From contig NC_009047.1 of NCBI RefSeq assembly GCF_000209165.1, positions 496,001-560,000 of the forward strand: a DNA stretch of 64,000 bases, written 5' to 3'. A program made the position numbers and the translations under genes. Shown in pieces: positions 9,588-19,938 of this stretch. Each line of letters starts with the position of its first letter. Within the stretch, counting starts at the first letter, position 1. The notes under the pieces are model-generated. The model saw only the letters and a list, made by a program, of their open reading frames with translations, made no database searches and was not told the origin of the DNA. Source of the DNA: Scheffersomyces stipitis CBS 6054. Its lineage: Eukaryota; Ascomycota; Pichiomycetes; Serinales; Debaryomycetaceae.

Positions 9588-10567
9588 TGGATTTCAAAAT
9601 TGATTGTCAGAAGCATCGATGTATGGCAAAGAATAACTTGATGTTCTTGTACCATTGGTGCTGTTGGAAATGTTCGTGCACCTACCAAACACGTCACTCC
9701 GTCAAATTTAGTCCTAAGGCTTGGAGTCTGCAATTACTTTGGCTAAACTTAGACATAAAGAATTAATCGTATAGAGACCGAGCTCTTATTCATTAACTTA
9801 TCTTAGATTTCTCTATTTTTTTTGGCACAATTTGCCGTTATTTCATATTTCTCGTAAGGAGTTCTGTGAGGATAAGGAAGCTCTCAAACAATCTTTTGCT
9901 TCCCAACATGAAATGATTGGTACCTTTTATACAAATCCAACCAATGTTAATTATGCCGTCAGTTGTGGCAAAATCTGATGTCGTAAATAGGCTTAATTGG
10001 TGTAGAGGAATGTGCTCTAAAGGTTTGATTGCGTTTGGATATATTTCGAAAACCTCAACATTCTCAGATATGCCTGTTCCAGCTTATGCTCTTGATCTTA
10101 ACGAAGTCACCTCGTGAGTTCCCATATATCACTTCATTATATTCGGTAAACTCTACCTTTTGCTATCTGGGCTAGTGGAACTAATTTATACATCGCCAAT
10201 ACTGCCCGATTTACTCGGTTTATACTTAGTCTAACAGAATTGGTAAGTCTTATAATTGGTGGATTCATTCGTTCGAGTTCGCAAAGAGATTCCAACAAAC
10301 ATGCCACAATCATCAACTTTTAACTTTACTGGCAGGCGACAGCTCTTACGAGTAAAGCCATTGAGAGCATGTACTATATACTCTAGGTCTACAATACTAA
10401 ACAAGAGACACACTCGACAGACTGATCGTCAACTCAGGCTGCTCCCCCACTTTTCCGCTTCCGGTATAAAGCTCAGGTTGTTTTTCACTTACAGTAGTAG
10501 CCATTACTTAAATCATATAGCTTTCAAAACAATAAAATATACAACTAGTCGATCTAAATTAACACCG
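9588..10567. other. Intergenic gap between Gag-Pol and the fourth Gag-like gene
   Basis: This 980-bp spacer lies upstream of the Gag-Pol start and downstream of the fourth Gag-like gene. A 57-codon open stretch from ATG 9951 (ending 10117) has no family I recognise. No RNA gene or LTR ends were seen. Confidence 0.5.
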
Positions 10568-12562
10568 CTATTGATTGTCAGAGTAATCAATTTCAACTGC
10601 ACCTCCTTTTACTCCCGCTGGAATTACAGATGGTATGGTTTTATCAACCAAAATTACACTTGCTTCAGTTCTTCTCATCAGACTCCAGTACGTGCCATTA
10701 TTCCTCGAATGGGTATTGAAAGCCAGTTTCGAAATACTTCTAGTACTGGAATGAACACTTTGTCTTAATTTGTTACCATCCGAATCTAAGACAGAATGAT
10801 TCTGAACATCAACTGAAACAACAGTTTCAGGGTCTGATTCATGAAGAAGGAAGTTAGGTAAACCAACTTGGCTGCTTGAGCCTTTGACCATATCAACAAT
10901 TATTATACCTTCTAAATTATCATCCAAACCATTTGTCAACATTGGCAACCAATGTGAAGAAGTAAATTTACCGTATTGAGTGTATCTCACTCCGGAACCA
11001 ATTACGTTGATAAAAACCTTATAGCCAGCAACATGGGCAGCCCATGAAACTTTCCATGCGTCCAAAAATGAATAAATAGCACCAGTTCTAGTCAATCTCT
11101 TAGGCTTAGGAATACTAAAGCTACCAGAAAATGGACTTTCTTCATTTAAAGCATCAAGTGGATAAATAAGAAAAGGAGAGGCGACTGAAGGAACTCCTAC
11201 ACTGACGATATCCTGTTCTCTCATGATAAGACCGTCCTGTGGGGTAATAGCTTCTGCTTCTACAGATAGCTCCTTTCCTGCTCTGCTCACATTGGGATAG
11301 TACACATATACTCCACTCATCCCGTTAAGCGGAATATCAAATCCAGTGGCTAATGAAACAGCAGCAGCAAACATTGTCTCTGGTTGGAGGAAATACCTCT
11401 CGTCAAAATTGATAGAACCAACTATGCGTTTCACACGACTTTCCCTGATACCAAGTCCTATGTTAACTGCTTCTGCCAAGGCAAGAGCCCTTGTGAATAG
11501 AAGGAAAGGATTCTCGATGAATGATGCCCACTCATTGACAGCATCCGCGTCTAGCAACCCAGGATCTGATAAGACAAAAAAGGGATATCTACCCCTAACC
11601 GAGGTGAACTTGGGCAAGGCAATTTCAACAACCTGCTTCAACCAGACCATGCCTTCGGCACTATCTGGTACTGCAGTCACCAATAGTTGAGATGCAATGT
11701 TCAAAGCAGTGAACACCTGATTGTAAAGGTTGTTAGAAACAACATACCTTCTCAAAACTTCTAGCACCTCAGTGGAACTTGGAAGTTTAATTTCTGATTT
11801 CTCGTCAAACCAGTTATCAATGGTTGAGATTTCATGGTCGAATCTGTAGTAAACTCTATCACAAAGTTTTTCACTATCAAAGTCCACTTTAAAATTTGTC
11901 TGCGACTCCCATTTGCCAAGCATTAACAATATTAAAATGGCCTCGCGTTCGTCAAAGCCTCGGAGGTCAATATGGGCATCCTCCGCCTCTGGCAAATAAC
12001 TATCAACATGTTGATAAACTGGATAGTTCAAATATTCCCTTCCACCTGGAAAAAAATAGTCAGAGGGACCTGAGTCCTTCTGCGCGTCAAACGACAAGTC
12101 AATGAATACACCTTCCTCGTCAAAAATTGGAAACTGACCAGTATTCAACTCGCCTCTCTCATTGAGATCAAGTATTACATAAAGTCTGATCAAGTTGAAG
12201 AGAAGCCCCACATGGTTGTCTCTCCATCTATAACCAACAAGAGCATTAATGTGTGTCATAATTGCGGCGGAGTTCAACCCACTAGTCTTCTTCAACTCAT
12301 CGATGACGCTGTCTATTTCAATTTGCCCCGCAGAGGTAAGAAACTTCTTTGGAAGACCAGCAAGACTTGTCTCGGGACTGACAAGAACCAGCTTCACATT
12401 TCCTACCCAGGTGAACTTTTGAATAAAGTCCGTTTGCGCAATACGCGAAATTCCCTTGATGGTATAGCAGGTTGCCACCTCTGAGATTATGGTTGAAGTG
12501 CCATTGACCTGTTGAGGAACAAATGCATTACTTGCTTGTGAAAGTCCTTTTAAAATACTCAT
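10568..12562 (-). CDS. Totivirus-like capsid (Gag) paralogue 4, full length
   Basis: The frame is open from 12691, but I choose ATG 12562 (664 residues). That Met aligns with the start of the Gag-Pol protein, and it is preceded by an A-rich leader and a TATA element at 12625-12632. An upstream in-frame ATG at 12682 would lie before that TATA box. Shared capsid blocks are FTWVGNV, WRDNHVGLLFNLIRLY, TNFKVDFDSEKL, SAEGMVWLKQVVEIALP, TSVRGRYPF, SLATGFDIP, SPFSGSF and IYSFLDAWKVSW...VAGYK. Length and motif order match paralogue 2. There are no stops or frameshifts. It has no polymerase part. The host-style promoter suggests transcription, but that is inference. Confidence 0.88.
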   Translation of the reverse strand: MSILKGLSQASNAFVPQQVNGTSTIISEVATCYTIKGISRIAQTDFIQKFTWVGNVKLVLVSPETSLAGLPKKFLTSAGQIEIDSVIDELKKTSGLNSAAIMTHINALVGYRWRDNHVGLLFNLIRLYVILDLNERGELNTGQFPIFDEEGVFIDLSFDAQKDSGPSDYFFPGGREYLNYPVYQHVDSYLPEAEDAHIDLRGFDEREAILILLMLGKWESQTNFKVDFDSEKLCDRVYYRFDHEISTIDNWFDEKSEIKLPSSTEVLEVLRRYVVSNNLYNQVFTALNIASQLLVTAVPDSAEGMVWLKQVVEIALPKFTSVRGRYPFFVLSDPGLLDADAVNEWASFIENPFLLFTRALALAEAVNIGLGIRESRVKRIVGSINFDERYFLQPETMFAAAVSLATGFDIPLNGMSGVYVYYPNVSRAGKELSVEAEAITPQDGLIMREQDIVSVGVPSVASPFLIYPLDALNEESPFSGSFSIPKPKRLTRTGAIYSFLDAWKVSWAAHVAGYKVFINVIGSGVRYTQYGKFTSSHWLPMLTNGLDDNLEGIIIVDMVKGSSSQVGLPNFLLHESDPETVVSVDVQNHSVLDSDGNKLRQSVHSSTRSISKLAFNTHSRNNGTYWSLMRRTEASVILVDKTIPSVIPAGVKGGAVEIDYSDNQ

Positions 12563-12620
12563 TTCTTTGATGTATGTTGTTGCTTCCGAATGTGTTTTTT
12601 TTTGAACAGAGGCAAATTCC

Positions 12621-12632
12621 CCCCTTTTTATA
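12621..12632 (-). promoter_or_regulatory. TATA box upstream of Gag-like paralogue 4
   Basis: Read on the - strand this is TATAAAAAGGGG, about 60 bp before ATG 12562, followed by a leader rich in A and poor in G. This is the layout of a strong yeast core promoter. Confidence 0.55.
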
Positions 12633-12691
12633 GTTTTTGAATGCAAGATTTCGCGACTTTGAACTGAGCGCGTTTTACTCATATCGGGCAA

Positions 12692-14380
12692 TTGATAAAT
12701 TTCGTTATATGCCGTATATTGTGTTTCGAATTCTGCCGTCTATCAAGTTTCAGATTATCGTTCAACATTTATTTTGTTAGTGTACACTGGAAGGGATGCC
12801 AATTTTCTAGTCACAGGAGGAGCGGCATGTTGGTCCGGTGTGGAGAAGTGTAAGCAACCTAAATGTCAATCAACGAGTGTAATTTCGAAGCACCTGTTGC
12901 AATTGGACATAGAAAAATTGTACTACTGAATAGCTGGCGTTTCTTCTGGTGATATCTGAGTCTCCCAATGTACTTCGACATTCATTTGTCATATTATGTC
13001 CTCACACAATTTCGTTAAAGCGAAAGTTACGTGTGAAGTTGGGGCAAGCCAATCGCTCTCTAACCTGCTTTTCCTGCATCAATTACACAATAGAGTGGTC
13101 AATCACCAAAATAGGACGGAAGAAGAAGCAATTGCCACCAGAAATCGCTGAGCCATATAGAAATTGAGCACATGCGTTTATGTGGGTTGTAGAAATCATC
13201 ATTGTTGTTGTCAATAAGGAGCCAAAGAACTTCTCCTTTGCTGTTGGAATTTAATTCTAGATTCCCGTTTTCGGGAGGTGCGAACTGCAGAAGGCAAACT
13301 GCAAAAATTAGAGTTTTTCCCGCTTTGTGTTAGCAGTATCAAAGAGCCTCGGTGCTTTTAATGCGCTTGTAAACCTCCAGTTTACTGCCAGGATTCTTGA
13401 CGCAATGCACAGGAAGGGTTGATCTTTGCATAGCGCATATTTTGTAAATGGCTCTCTCCCAAGGTTATCAAGCCTATGACAGTTTTCACGTTCCGATTGG
13501 CTTGGCAGCTTATCAAACTGACCGAAAGTAGCCGATCAATCACTTACCACCAAGTGGCTCTACTACTAAAACCTGGAACGAGCCGCTTGTATGTTGCCTA
13601 CAGTGTGGTTTTGCTTGTGCAATTTTCACAATGCCACTTTGGTCCGTGGGATAAGTGATTTCGTTTCAGAGGGGGTACCAAACCTAACCCTTTGGATGTC
13701 ACCGAGAACGAATTCTTGGTTACAACTGCATCCGGTAGTATTGTGATTCTGACTTCCAGAAGTTGTAGGGCCAAGTCCTCAATTTAGTTGCTTTCTTAGA
13801 AAAGTGAGCATGCAGCTACTTTGCTACCTGAACTCTGATATTTGTTGAGAATGGTCCATCTTTCATCCGTTGTGCTGTACTTAATCCCAACTGTCCAAGA
13901 TCGTGTTGTTCAGACTTTTTAACTTACCTATGACATACGTTGGCTCCAATGACTACCCGGAAAATCATATGTTGTATGCACACTTCAACTTTTCTACTTC
14001 AACAGATACAAAAATGCGATGGATGAGATTTTAACTCTTCATTCTTTTCAACCTTGACCTGAGCAGACTTCGTGCAATTGGCTGCAAATTCGTAAGTATC
14101 ATTATAGCCACAACGGTGTTGTTATCACGATGATGAACTTTCAATTGGGAATCTCTCTGACAATCCAAAAACAAATCTATGGAGAAAACCTAATAATTGT
14201 TAACTGAGACAACAATGCTGAGAAGTATTGAATTTGGAGAACAAATTACTAACATAAACTAGACTTGATAGGCATATCTTTGTATAGCACTAATTGACGA
14301 AGCATAGGAAAACAGAATGTAATCGTAGACTGTAGACTATAGAACCGAGTATGGTTAGAATCGCAAGTAAGAATCTTAAT
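12692..14380. other. 1.7-kb gene-free stretch between the viral cluster and RPS20
   Basis: Only short open frames (72 codons or fewer) occur here and none resembles a known protein. The virus-derived cluster ends at its left border and conserved host genes begin to its right. Confidence 0.6.
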
Positions 14381-14386
14381 CACGTG
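14381..14386. promoter_or_regulatory. CACGTG (Cbf1-type) site upstream of RPS20
   Basis: This perfect CACGTG palindrome lies about 200 bp before the RPS20 start. A second copy is at 14458-14463. Cbf1 with Tbf1 is the known regulator pair of ribosomal-protein genes in Candida-group yeasts. Confidence 0.55.
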
Positions 14387-14401
14387 CAGATAGAAATTTC
14401 A

Positions 14402-14415
14402 AGGGCTGCAGCCCT
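14402..14415. promoter_or_regulatory. Tbf1-type palindrome AGGGCTGCAGCCCT
   Basis: This 14-bp perfect palindrome is followed by TA, giving the half-site TAGGGCT on the - strand. It sits between the two CACGTG motifs in the RPS20 promoter. The arrangement matches the Tbf1 element of ribosomal-protein promoters in CUG-clade yeasts. Confidence 0.6.
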
Positions 14416-14457
14416 ATCATTGAACTACACCATAATTCAGGTAGGTGCAAAATGTCT

Positions 14458-14463
14458 CACGTG
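14458..14463. promoter_or_regulatory. Second CACGTG site upstream of RPS20
   Basis: This CACGTG occurs within CTCACGTGACGTGA, about 125 bp before the RPS20 start codon. Confidence 0.5.
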
Positions 14464-14585
14464 ACGTGAAATTTTTTCGTAACCATGCTGTGTGGACCAG
14501 GCAATTTTTCAACTGTAAAGTCAATCTTCTTTGTAGCACTTCGATCTTTTTCTCTATCAACGTCGAATCAACAAATACCGTCAAC

Positions 14586-14945
14586 ATGTCTGCTCCAATC
14601 AACAAGGAAAAGGTCGAACAAGAACAAGAACAAGCTATTCACAAGATTAGAATCACCTTGACTTCTACCAAGGTCAAGCAATTGGAAAACGTTTCTGCTA
14701 ACATCATCAGAAACGCTGTCCAAAACGACATTGTCAAGAAGGGTCCTGTTAGAATGCCAACCAAGGTCTTGAAGATTACCACCAGAAAGACCCCTAACGG
14801 TGAAGGTTCCAAGACTTGGGACACTTACGAAATGAGAATCCACAAGAGAGTCATTGACTTGCAAGCCCCAGCTGCCACTGTCAAGAAGATCACTCAAATC
14901 ACCATCGAACCAGGTGTGGATGTCGAAGTCACCATTGCTGCCTAA
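14586..14945 (+). CDS. RPS20: 40S ribosomal protein uS10 (Rps20)
   Basis: The 119-residue product starts [12 protein letters not shown] and is the eukaryotic uS10 protein, a component of the small-subunit head. Recognisable blocks are [16 protein letters not shown] near residue 20, [16 protein letters not shown] near 57, and the C-terminal end of the family, VDVEVTIAA. Length is close to the 121 residues of the S. cerevisiae protein. I use ATG 14586 rather than upstream in-frame codons because the leader (TCAACATG) is A/C rich and the protein aligns from there. Codon use is strongly biased (AAG, GGT, TTG), as expected for a very highly expressed gene. The promoter carries Tbf1-type and Cbf1-type sites. 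Confidence 0.97.
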   Translation: MSAPINKEKVEQEQEQAIHKIRITLTSTKVKQLENVSANIIRNAVQNDIVKKGPVRMPTKVLKITTRKTPNGEGSKTWDTYEMRIHKRVIDLQAPAATVKKITQITIEPGVDVEVTIAA

Positions 14946-15890
14946 ATGGTAGTGATGTAGAAATTCGTAAAAATGAATCAACAACGGGTGTGTTGAGTTA
15001 CAGAGTGCTGCGATGGGAGTAATGTGAAGAAGTGAGATGAGGTTGTTTATTAATTATTTTATCTGTACCATAAAGAATTCAGGAGACATCGTATCCAAGT
15101 GCTCTAGGCGTGCCGTGTGTTTTAGTTAGCACACAGACGTTGTGGTGTTGCTATCAGGATTTGGTATGATAAATCGTAGCTCGCTGTGCTCGCATGCTGT
15201 TGGTTTATATATTTTAATACATTTGTCGGTTGCCAAAGAAAGTGTAGAAATGTAACATAGATGTAGAACAGTGTGAAGTATAAGGAAGGGGTCTAGGAGG
15301 TAATACTGAGAAAGACGGCTGAAAACCTACTATTGGGTGCAAAAAGTGGATGATAAAAGTAGTATAGTATCGAAATTATTCTGCGATACAAAAGATTTCT
15401 GTCCAAGATATCAATTTGAATTATCACATATATAAATAGGCATAGATTTTATTGTCGTTCGGAGTATTAAACATAGAGTTGTCTGAATATTCCAGGGTAT
15501 AGAAAGGTAAAGAATATGAGCAAGGAGATCAGACTTAGACGAAAAATGTTTCACCACCACTCACACACTAATCATGTCCATGTAACACCAAAGCACCAAC
15601 AGTATGTCTTTTTTGACCTCTTCTCTCCTCTTCTCGCCACTTACTACACTTATGTATATATTATAACCTCTCTATCTCCTCTCTATCTTCCTTCCAACCT
15701 TATCTCTGCACGTGATAACGAGCGTTTCTTTTCTACAGGCTCATTTCATTTCTCCAGAATACGAATGCGAAGCCGTAACTAGCATTAATGTTATCTATTC
15801 TTCTTTCTTCTTGAGTCTTCTTTCATAACCGTTGTCTCTAAATTGTCTCATCATTCTTTTATTTTGTGCCACACCTGATACACGTTCATC
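14946..15890. other. Intergenic region RPS20-PTC5
   Basis: This 945-bp spacer holds the RPS20 3' region and the PTC5 promoter. An 88-codon open frame at 15516-15782 is low-complexity and shows no family resemblance, so I do not call it. Confidence 0.55.
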
Positions 15891-17816
15891 ATGGTGTTTG
15901 TTCTAGCAGCGAGACCTCGGCTTCTCTATGTGTCCAGCAGACAGCTCCACAGTTTCAACAAGCGGTTGCTCTCGAAGACTGTGTCCACCAAGCTCTTGAA
16001 GTCCACAATCAGTCAAAGTCGATATATCACATCAAAGACGTCAAACACCGAATATGATATATTTGCAATTGAAAACGGCAAAGAACCTGAAAACTACAAT
16101 CGCGTATCTAACTCTACAAGTAACTCCACCAATCACAACAACAGCATTTCGAATAGCTCTACCAATAATCGTAACAATTCCAATAATAGCAATAAAAATC
16201 GCAACAATAGCTCCAATTACACCTCGTTCAAGGGACGTAACGGTAGTGTTGCTCTTGTTTCCGGCGTCATCATCGTAGGCTCGTACATCACCTTCTCTCT
16301 GTCTAACTACTACAACTTGGATACGTTACCTTCTCATAATGGCAACAATAACGGCAATCCTCGTTTGTTGACAGCTGCTGCAAATGATGGTAAAAAGTAC
16401 TTCTCTACGTCGACGTCGTCCATGCACCAGAAAAACAGTATCAGCCAACAACAACACAAAGAAGGTGTCTTTCTCCTCAACGAAGAGCAGGTTTCGGCTA
16501 AATTGAGACAGTTTGAAGAGTCCTACTTCGTCCATAGAGGAAGAGGAGTCACACGATACGATATTTGCCAATTGCCGTCAAATTCGCCAATTGAAGATGA
16601 CCGTGCTGAAGAGATTGTGCAAGTTCCAATTCTACAAGAGAATAACATTAAGACCTCAACAGACTGGATGTTCTTTGGAGTCTTTGACGGTCATGGCGGC
16701 TGGACAACCAGTAGCAAACTCCGCGACCAGTTGATCGGCTATATAATCCACGAATTGGGTACTATCTTCAAGACAGCCAGCACTGAAGAAAACTTACGCT
16801 ATGTGCCAAACAGCGCTACTATAGACCAGGCCATCAAGAATGGTTTTTTGAAGTTGGACCACGAGTTGGTCAATAAGAACATCGAGAAGTTGTTGAATGA
16901 CAACAATAAAGCAAAAGCGGCCGAGTTGTTGATGCCGGCCTTGCTGGGCTCGTGTGCTTTGCTTTCTTTCTACGACACCAACTCCAAGACGTTGAAAGTA
17001 GCAGTAACAGGCGATTCCAGAGCCATATTGGGTTCCTTTAAGGACAACCAATGGACTGTTCGTCAATTGAGTATCGACCAGACAGGTTCTAATCCCACAG
17101 AAGTAGCCCGTATCATTAGTGAGCATCCTGATGAGTCCAAAGTAATTCGTAATGGTAGGGTTTTAGGATCGTTGGAGCCCACGCGTGCTTTTGGAGATTG
17201 TCGCTACAAACTTCCAGCATCCATACAAGAAAGGATCTACAAGCAGTTTTTTGGCAAAAGATTGCCTAATCACTTGCAATCACCACCGTATGTTACGGCT
17301 GAGCCGGTGATAACCACCACCAAGATCAATCCCGAGAACAACGACTTTCTTGTCATGGCTTCTGATGGACTCTACGAAATGTTGACCAACGAAGAGATTG
17401 TGGGCCTTGTAGTGAAATGGATGGAAAAGGAGAAGGTGATTAAGCCACAGAAGTCGTTCTGGAACGTTTTTGGCTCTAATGAGAATAAGTTGCCTGAAGT
17501 TTCAGACGTGACTAATGACAAATCGCTGAAGAAGCCGATTCGCAAGACTAAAGGATCCAACGGAGCTTTTCTTTTGGAAGACAGAAACGTTTCTACGCAT
17601 TTGATCAGGAACGCCCTATCAAATGGAGGCTCGAAGGAACAGACCACCATGCTCATATCCATTCCAAACCCAGTATCTAGACGTTATAGAGATGATTTGA
17701 CGGTGACAGTCGTTTTCTTTGGCGAAGATGTCCATGGCGAGAACGAGGCTGGCAAGTTAGAGATCAATGCCAATGCCACCGCTGGTGGTATCGATTCGTC
17801 CAAGCCCAAGTTGTAG
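15891..17816 (+). CDS. PTC5: Mitochondrial PP2C-type phosphatase (Ptc5-like)
   Basis: The 641-residue protein is a metal-dependent Ser/Thr phosphatase of the PPM family. In S. cerevisiae Ptc5 dephosphorylates and activates pyruvate dehydrogenase E1 alpha in mitochondria. The N-terminus is Arg/Ser-rich without acidic residues for about 45 residues, as in a mitochondrial presequence. An Asn/Ser-rich linker (about 75-112) and a hydrophobic segment (about 118-138) follow. The PP2C core starts near residue 258 with the metal-binding motif FGVFDGHGG and continues with VAVTGDSRAILG, LEPTRAFGD and VMASDGLYEM. A lysine-rich insertion near 520-560 interrupts the last part of the domain, as in Ptc5 relatives. 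The Asn-rich linker makes it longer than S. cerevisiae Ptc5 (572). Ptc6 is shorter and less likely. Confidence 0.85.
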   Translation: MVFVLAARPRLLYVSSRQLHSFNKRLLSKTVSTKLLKSTISQSRYITSKTSNTEYDIFAIENGKEPENYNRVSNSTSNSTNHNNSISNSSTNNRNNSNNSNKNRNNSSNYTSFKGRNGSVALVSGVIIVGSYITFSLSNYYNLDTLPSHNGNNNGNPRLLTAAANDGKKYFSTSTSSMHQKNSISQQQHKEGVFLLNEEQVSAKLRQFEESYFVHRGRGVTRYDICQLPSNSPIEDDRAEEIVQVPILQENNIKTSTDWMFFGVFDGHGGWTTSSKLRDQLIGYIIHELGTIFKTASTEENLRYVPNSATIDQAIKNGFLKLDHELVNKNIEKLLNDNNKAKAAELLMPALLGSCALLSFYDTNSKTLKVAVTGDSRAILGSFKDNQWTVRQLSIDQTGSNPTEVARIISEHPDESKVIRNGRVLGSLEPTRAFGDCRYKLPASIQERIYKQFFGKRLPNHLQSPPYVTAEPVITTTKINPENNDFLVMASDGLYEMLTNEEIVGLVVKWMEKEKVIKPQKSFWNVFGSNENKLPEVSDVTNDKSLKKPIRKTKGSNGAFLLEDRNVSTHLIRNALSNGGSKEQTTMLISIPNPVSRRYRDDLTVTVVFFGEDVHGENEAGKLEINANATAGGIDSSKPKL

Positions 17817-18631
17817 ATTGCTGCATTATATAGTATTACTACAGTTTATATATGGCATATTGCATATATTTCAATTATTCAGCAGAAGATGTAAATTCTA
17901 TTTCTTGTTTTTAGCTTTCTATTGTTCTCATTTACTTAATACTAAAGTATAAATATCATAATTGTGTATACTTGGTTTTAGTAGTATTAGCTTTTTCGAC
18001 GTGGTGTATCTTTATACATGGAATAGTAAGTTAGCCATCTGTATGCAAGAACCATAGTGAGCCTCGGCATGTGCGTGTTATAGGCAACAGTAGCGACTTC
18101 AGGATCAACACCAGAATTGTCGGAAAGGTTGGAATGCCTTAAAAGATATTTAGACATTACTATTCAGTGCAAATATTGAGATTTTGTAGCTCGAAACCTG
18201 TTTTTTCTTCGTGGTGAATGGAAAAAAAGGAAAAGCAGTGCAATTTTGCAACCGATGAGTGTGAGCCGATTCGAAAGCACCAACACGAATACTAAAGAGT
18301 TGAATGCGAAGACAAATGAAGTATTAGTTGAATTTCCCAGTGAAATTGCCATACTTCGGAATCTCGCCAATTCTCTTTATCTGTCCCTACTTCACTTTCT
18401 ATACGAATGCAACGCTAAGATACTTACTTCCTATTGTATCCTGCACATGTACCCCTCACCCCACACGATAATGTCGAGAATAAGAGTGAAAAATCCATCA
18501 GATATCACAACTACTCTCTTCTTTCACTTGAGAATACGTGTTCTTTCTTCGAGCTCAACCTGTTGCTTTATTAGTAGCACCTAACAACATCACCATTGTA
18601 GTTATAGACGACTCTTTATTTATAAATCACA
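17817..18631. other. Intergenic region PTC5-PEX19
   Basis: This 815-bp spacer contains the PTC5 terminator region and the PEX19 promoter. Open frames here are short and of unlikely composition. No RNA gene was recognised. Confidence 0.55.
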
Positions 18632-19651
18632 ATGTCGAGCGAAAAGACAACAGTGCCAGAATCACAGGCTCCTCTCCCAGCTGAAAATCCTACCCCAGAT
18701 TCTGTAGAGGAGAAGACAGTGCCAGTCGGCGACGCCAAAACTGAGCAAAAAGCTGGATCCAATGTTGCTGCTGCTGACGATGACTTGGATGACTTAGACG
18801 ATCTCTTGGACGATTTTGCAGACGACGTGTTGAACAAGCCTCCTGGCTCTGCCCTTGCAGGAGGTGAAAAAGAGACTGGCTCAGGAGCTGGAGGTGCCGA
18901 TACTGCCGGAAAGAAAACTGCTGATGCTCCATTGAATGACGAGTTCAAGCTCAATATCGAGGGCTTGATTAAAGACTTGAACATTGAAGACCCTGAGACG
19001 AAAGACCAGTTCGAAGACTTGGTGAAGCAGTTTGAAGTCAACCACAGAGCTGATATCGAGGCTGAGGAAAAGAAGCCGTACAACTTCGAGTATGTGATGA
19101 AGGAAACCATGGAGAGATTAAAAAAATCGGGTGAAACAGTTGATGAAAAGATCAAAAACGATCCTTCTGCTGCTAATCCGGAAGATATGTTATCAGAATT
19201 GTTGGCTGGCTTTGGAGGAGCCGGTGGAGCTGGCGATATGGATATGTCCAAGTTGTTGTCTGATATGTTGGAACAGTTGTCGTCCAAGGAGGTGTTATAT
19301 GAACCTATAAAAGACCTCAATACAAAGCTTCCAGGCTATTTGAAGGAGAACAAGGGTGTGATAAACGAAGTCCAGTACGCTAAGTACTCCAGCCAGTACG
19401 ATATCACAGGTGAGATATTGGCTGTCTTTGATGCTCCAGGGTATTCCGACGACCAAAAAGACAAGAGAGAGAAAGTCAACTCGTTGTTGGAATCGTTGCA
19501 AGAGTTCGGCCAGCCCCCAGTCGAATTGGTGGGTGAAGGTGGTATCCCAGGCTTGGATGGAGGTTTGGGAGGAGATGGTCTTGACTTCAACGACAAGGAC
19601 TTGCCAAAGGACTTGGAGAAGCAGTTGGAAGACGGATGTAAACAGCAATAG
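18632..19651 (+). CDS. PEX19: Peroxisomal membrane protein import receptor Pex19
   Basis: The 339-residue cytosolic chaperone and receptor binds peroxisomal membrane proteins and docks on Pex3. Diagnostic features are the acidic DDLDDLDDLLDDF region near residue 50 (the Pex3-binding N-terminal part), helical segments near 130-250 including a glycine/methionine-rich stretch (GAGDMDMSKLLSDMLEQL), the conserved block LYEPIKDLNTKLPGYL near 221, and a C-terminal farnesylation box CKQQ. Length matches S. cerevisiae Pex19 (342). The start ATG 18632 follows an A-rich leader (TCACAATG). Confidence 0.93.
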   Translation: MSSEKTTVPESQAPLPAENPTPDSVEEKTVPVGDAKTEQKAGSNVAAADDDLDDLDDLLDDFADDVLNKPPGSALAGGEKETGSGAGGADTAGKKTADAPLNDEFKLNIEGLIKDLNIEDPETKDQFEDLVKQFEVNHRADIEAEEKKPYNFEYVMKETMERLKKSGETVDEKIKNDPSAANPEDMLSELLAGFGGAGGAGDMDMSKLLSDMLEQLSSKEVLYEPIKDLNTKLPGYLKENKGVINEVQYAKYSSQYDITGEILAVFDAPGYSDDQKDKREKVNSLLESLQEFGQPPVELVGEGGIPGLDGGLGGDGLDFNDKDLPKDLEKQLEDGCKQQ

Positions 19652-19938
19652 AATTTTATATCTTCTCCAATATTTATTAGTACCTTGTTACATACTTTTT
19701 AACAAATGGTAAATTAATGGTAGTTCCAATGACTGTATGCTGATATGATGTAATTTAGAGCTACACTTTTATTACTATGATAATTCTGTATTCCGATGTA
19801 AATGTTAAGGTTATAATTGTGATTCAATGCTAATATAAAGTTCAAATAATGCAGTAGTATGCTGGAAAGTACGCTGATAATGAAATTGATGTAATAGTAT
19901 TCAAAAGCGTTACTCTGAGTAGTCTGATTTGTAGTATT

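Noticed and set aside
9951..10117. 57-codon frame between Gag-Pol and the fourth Gag-like gene
   Set aside because: Short, no recognisable family, no promoter or conservation evidence.
10256..10768. 170-codon + strand frame overlapping the end of the fourth Gag-like gene
   Set aside because: About 200 bases overlap the real gene antisense, and the remainder has no coherent composition.
14568..14984. 138-codon antisense frame over RPS20
   Set aside because: It is a mirror of a highly biased ribosomal-protein gene; composition is unnatural and there is no homologue.
15516..15782. 88-codon frame upstream of PTC5
   Set aside because: His/Tyr/Leu-rich low-complexity sequence in promoter DNA; no support.
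18616..19320. 234-codon antisense frame over PEX19
   Set aside because: Ser/Pro-rich shadow created by the acidic codons of PEX19 on the other strand.
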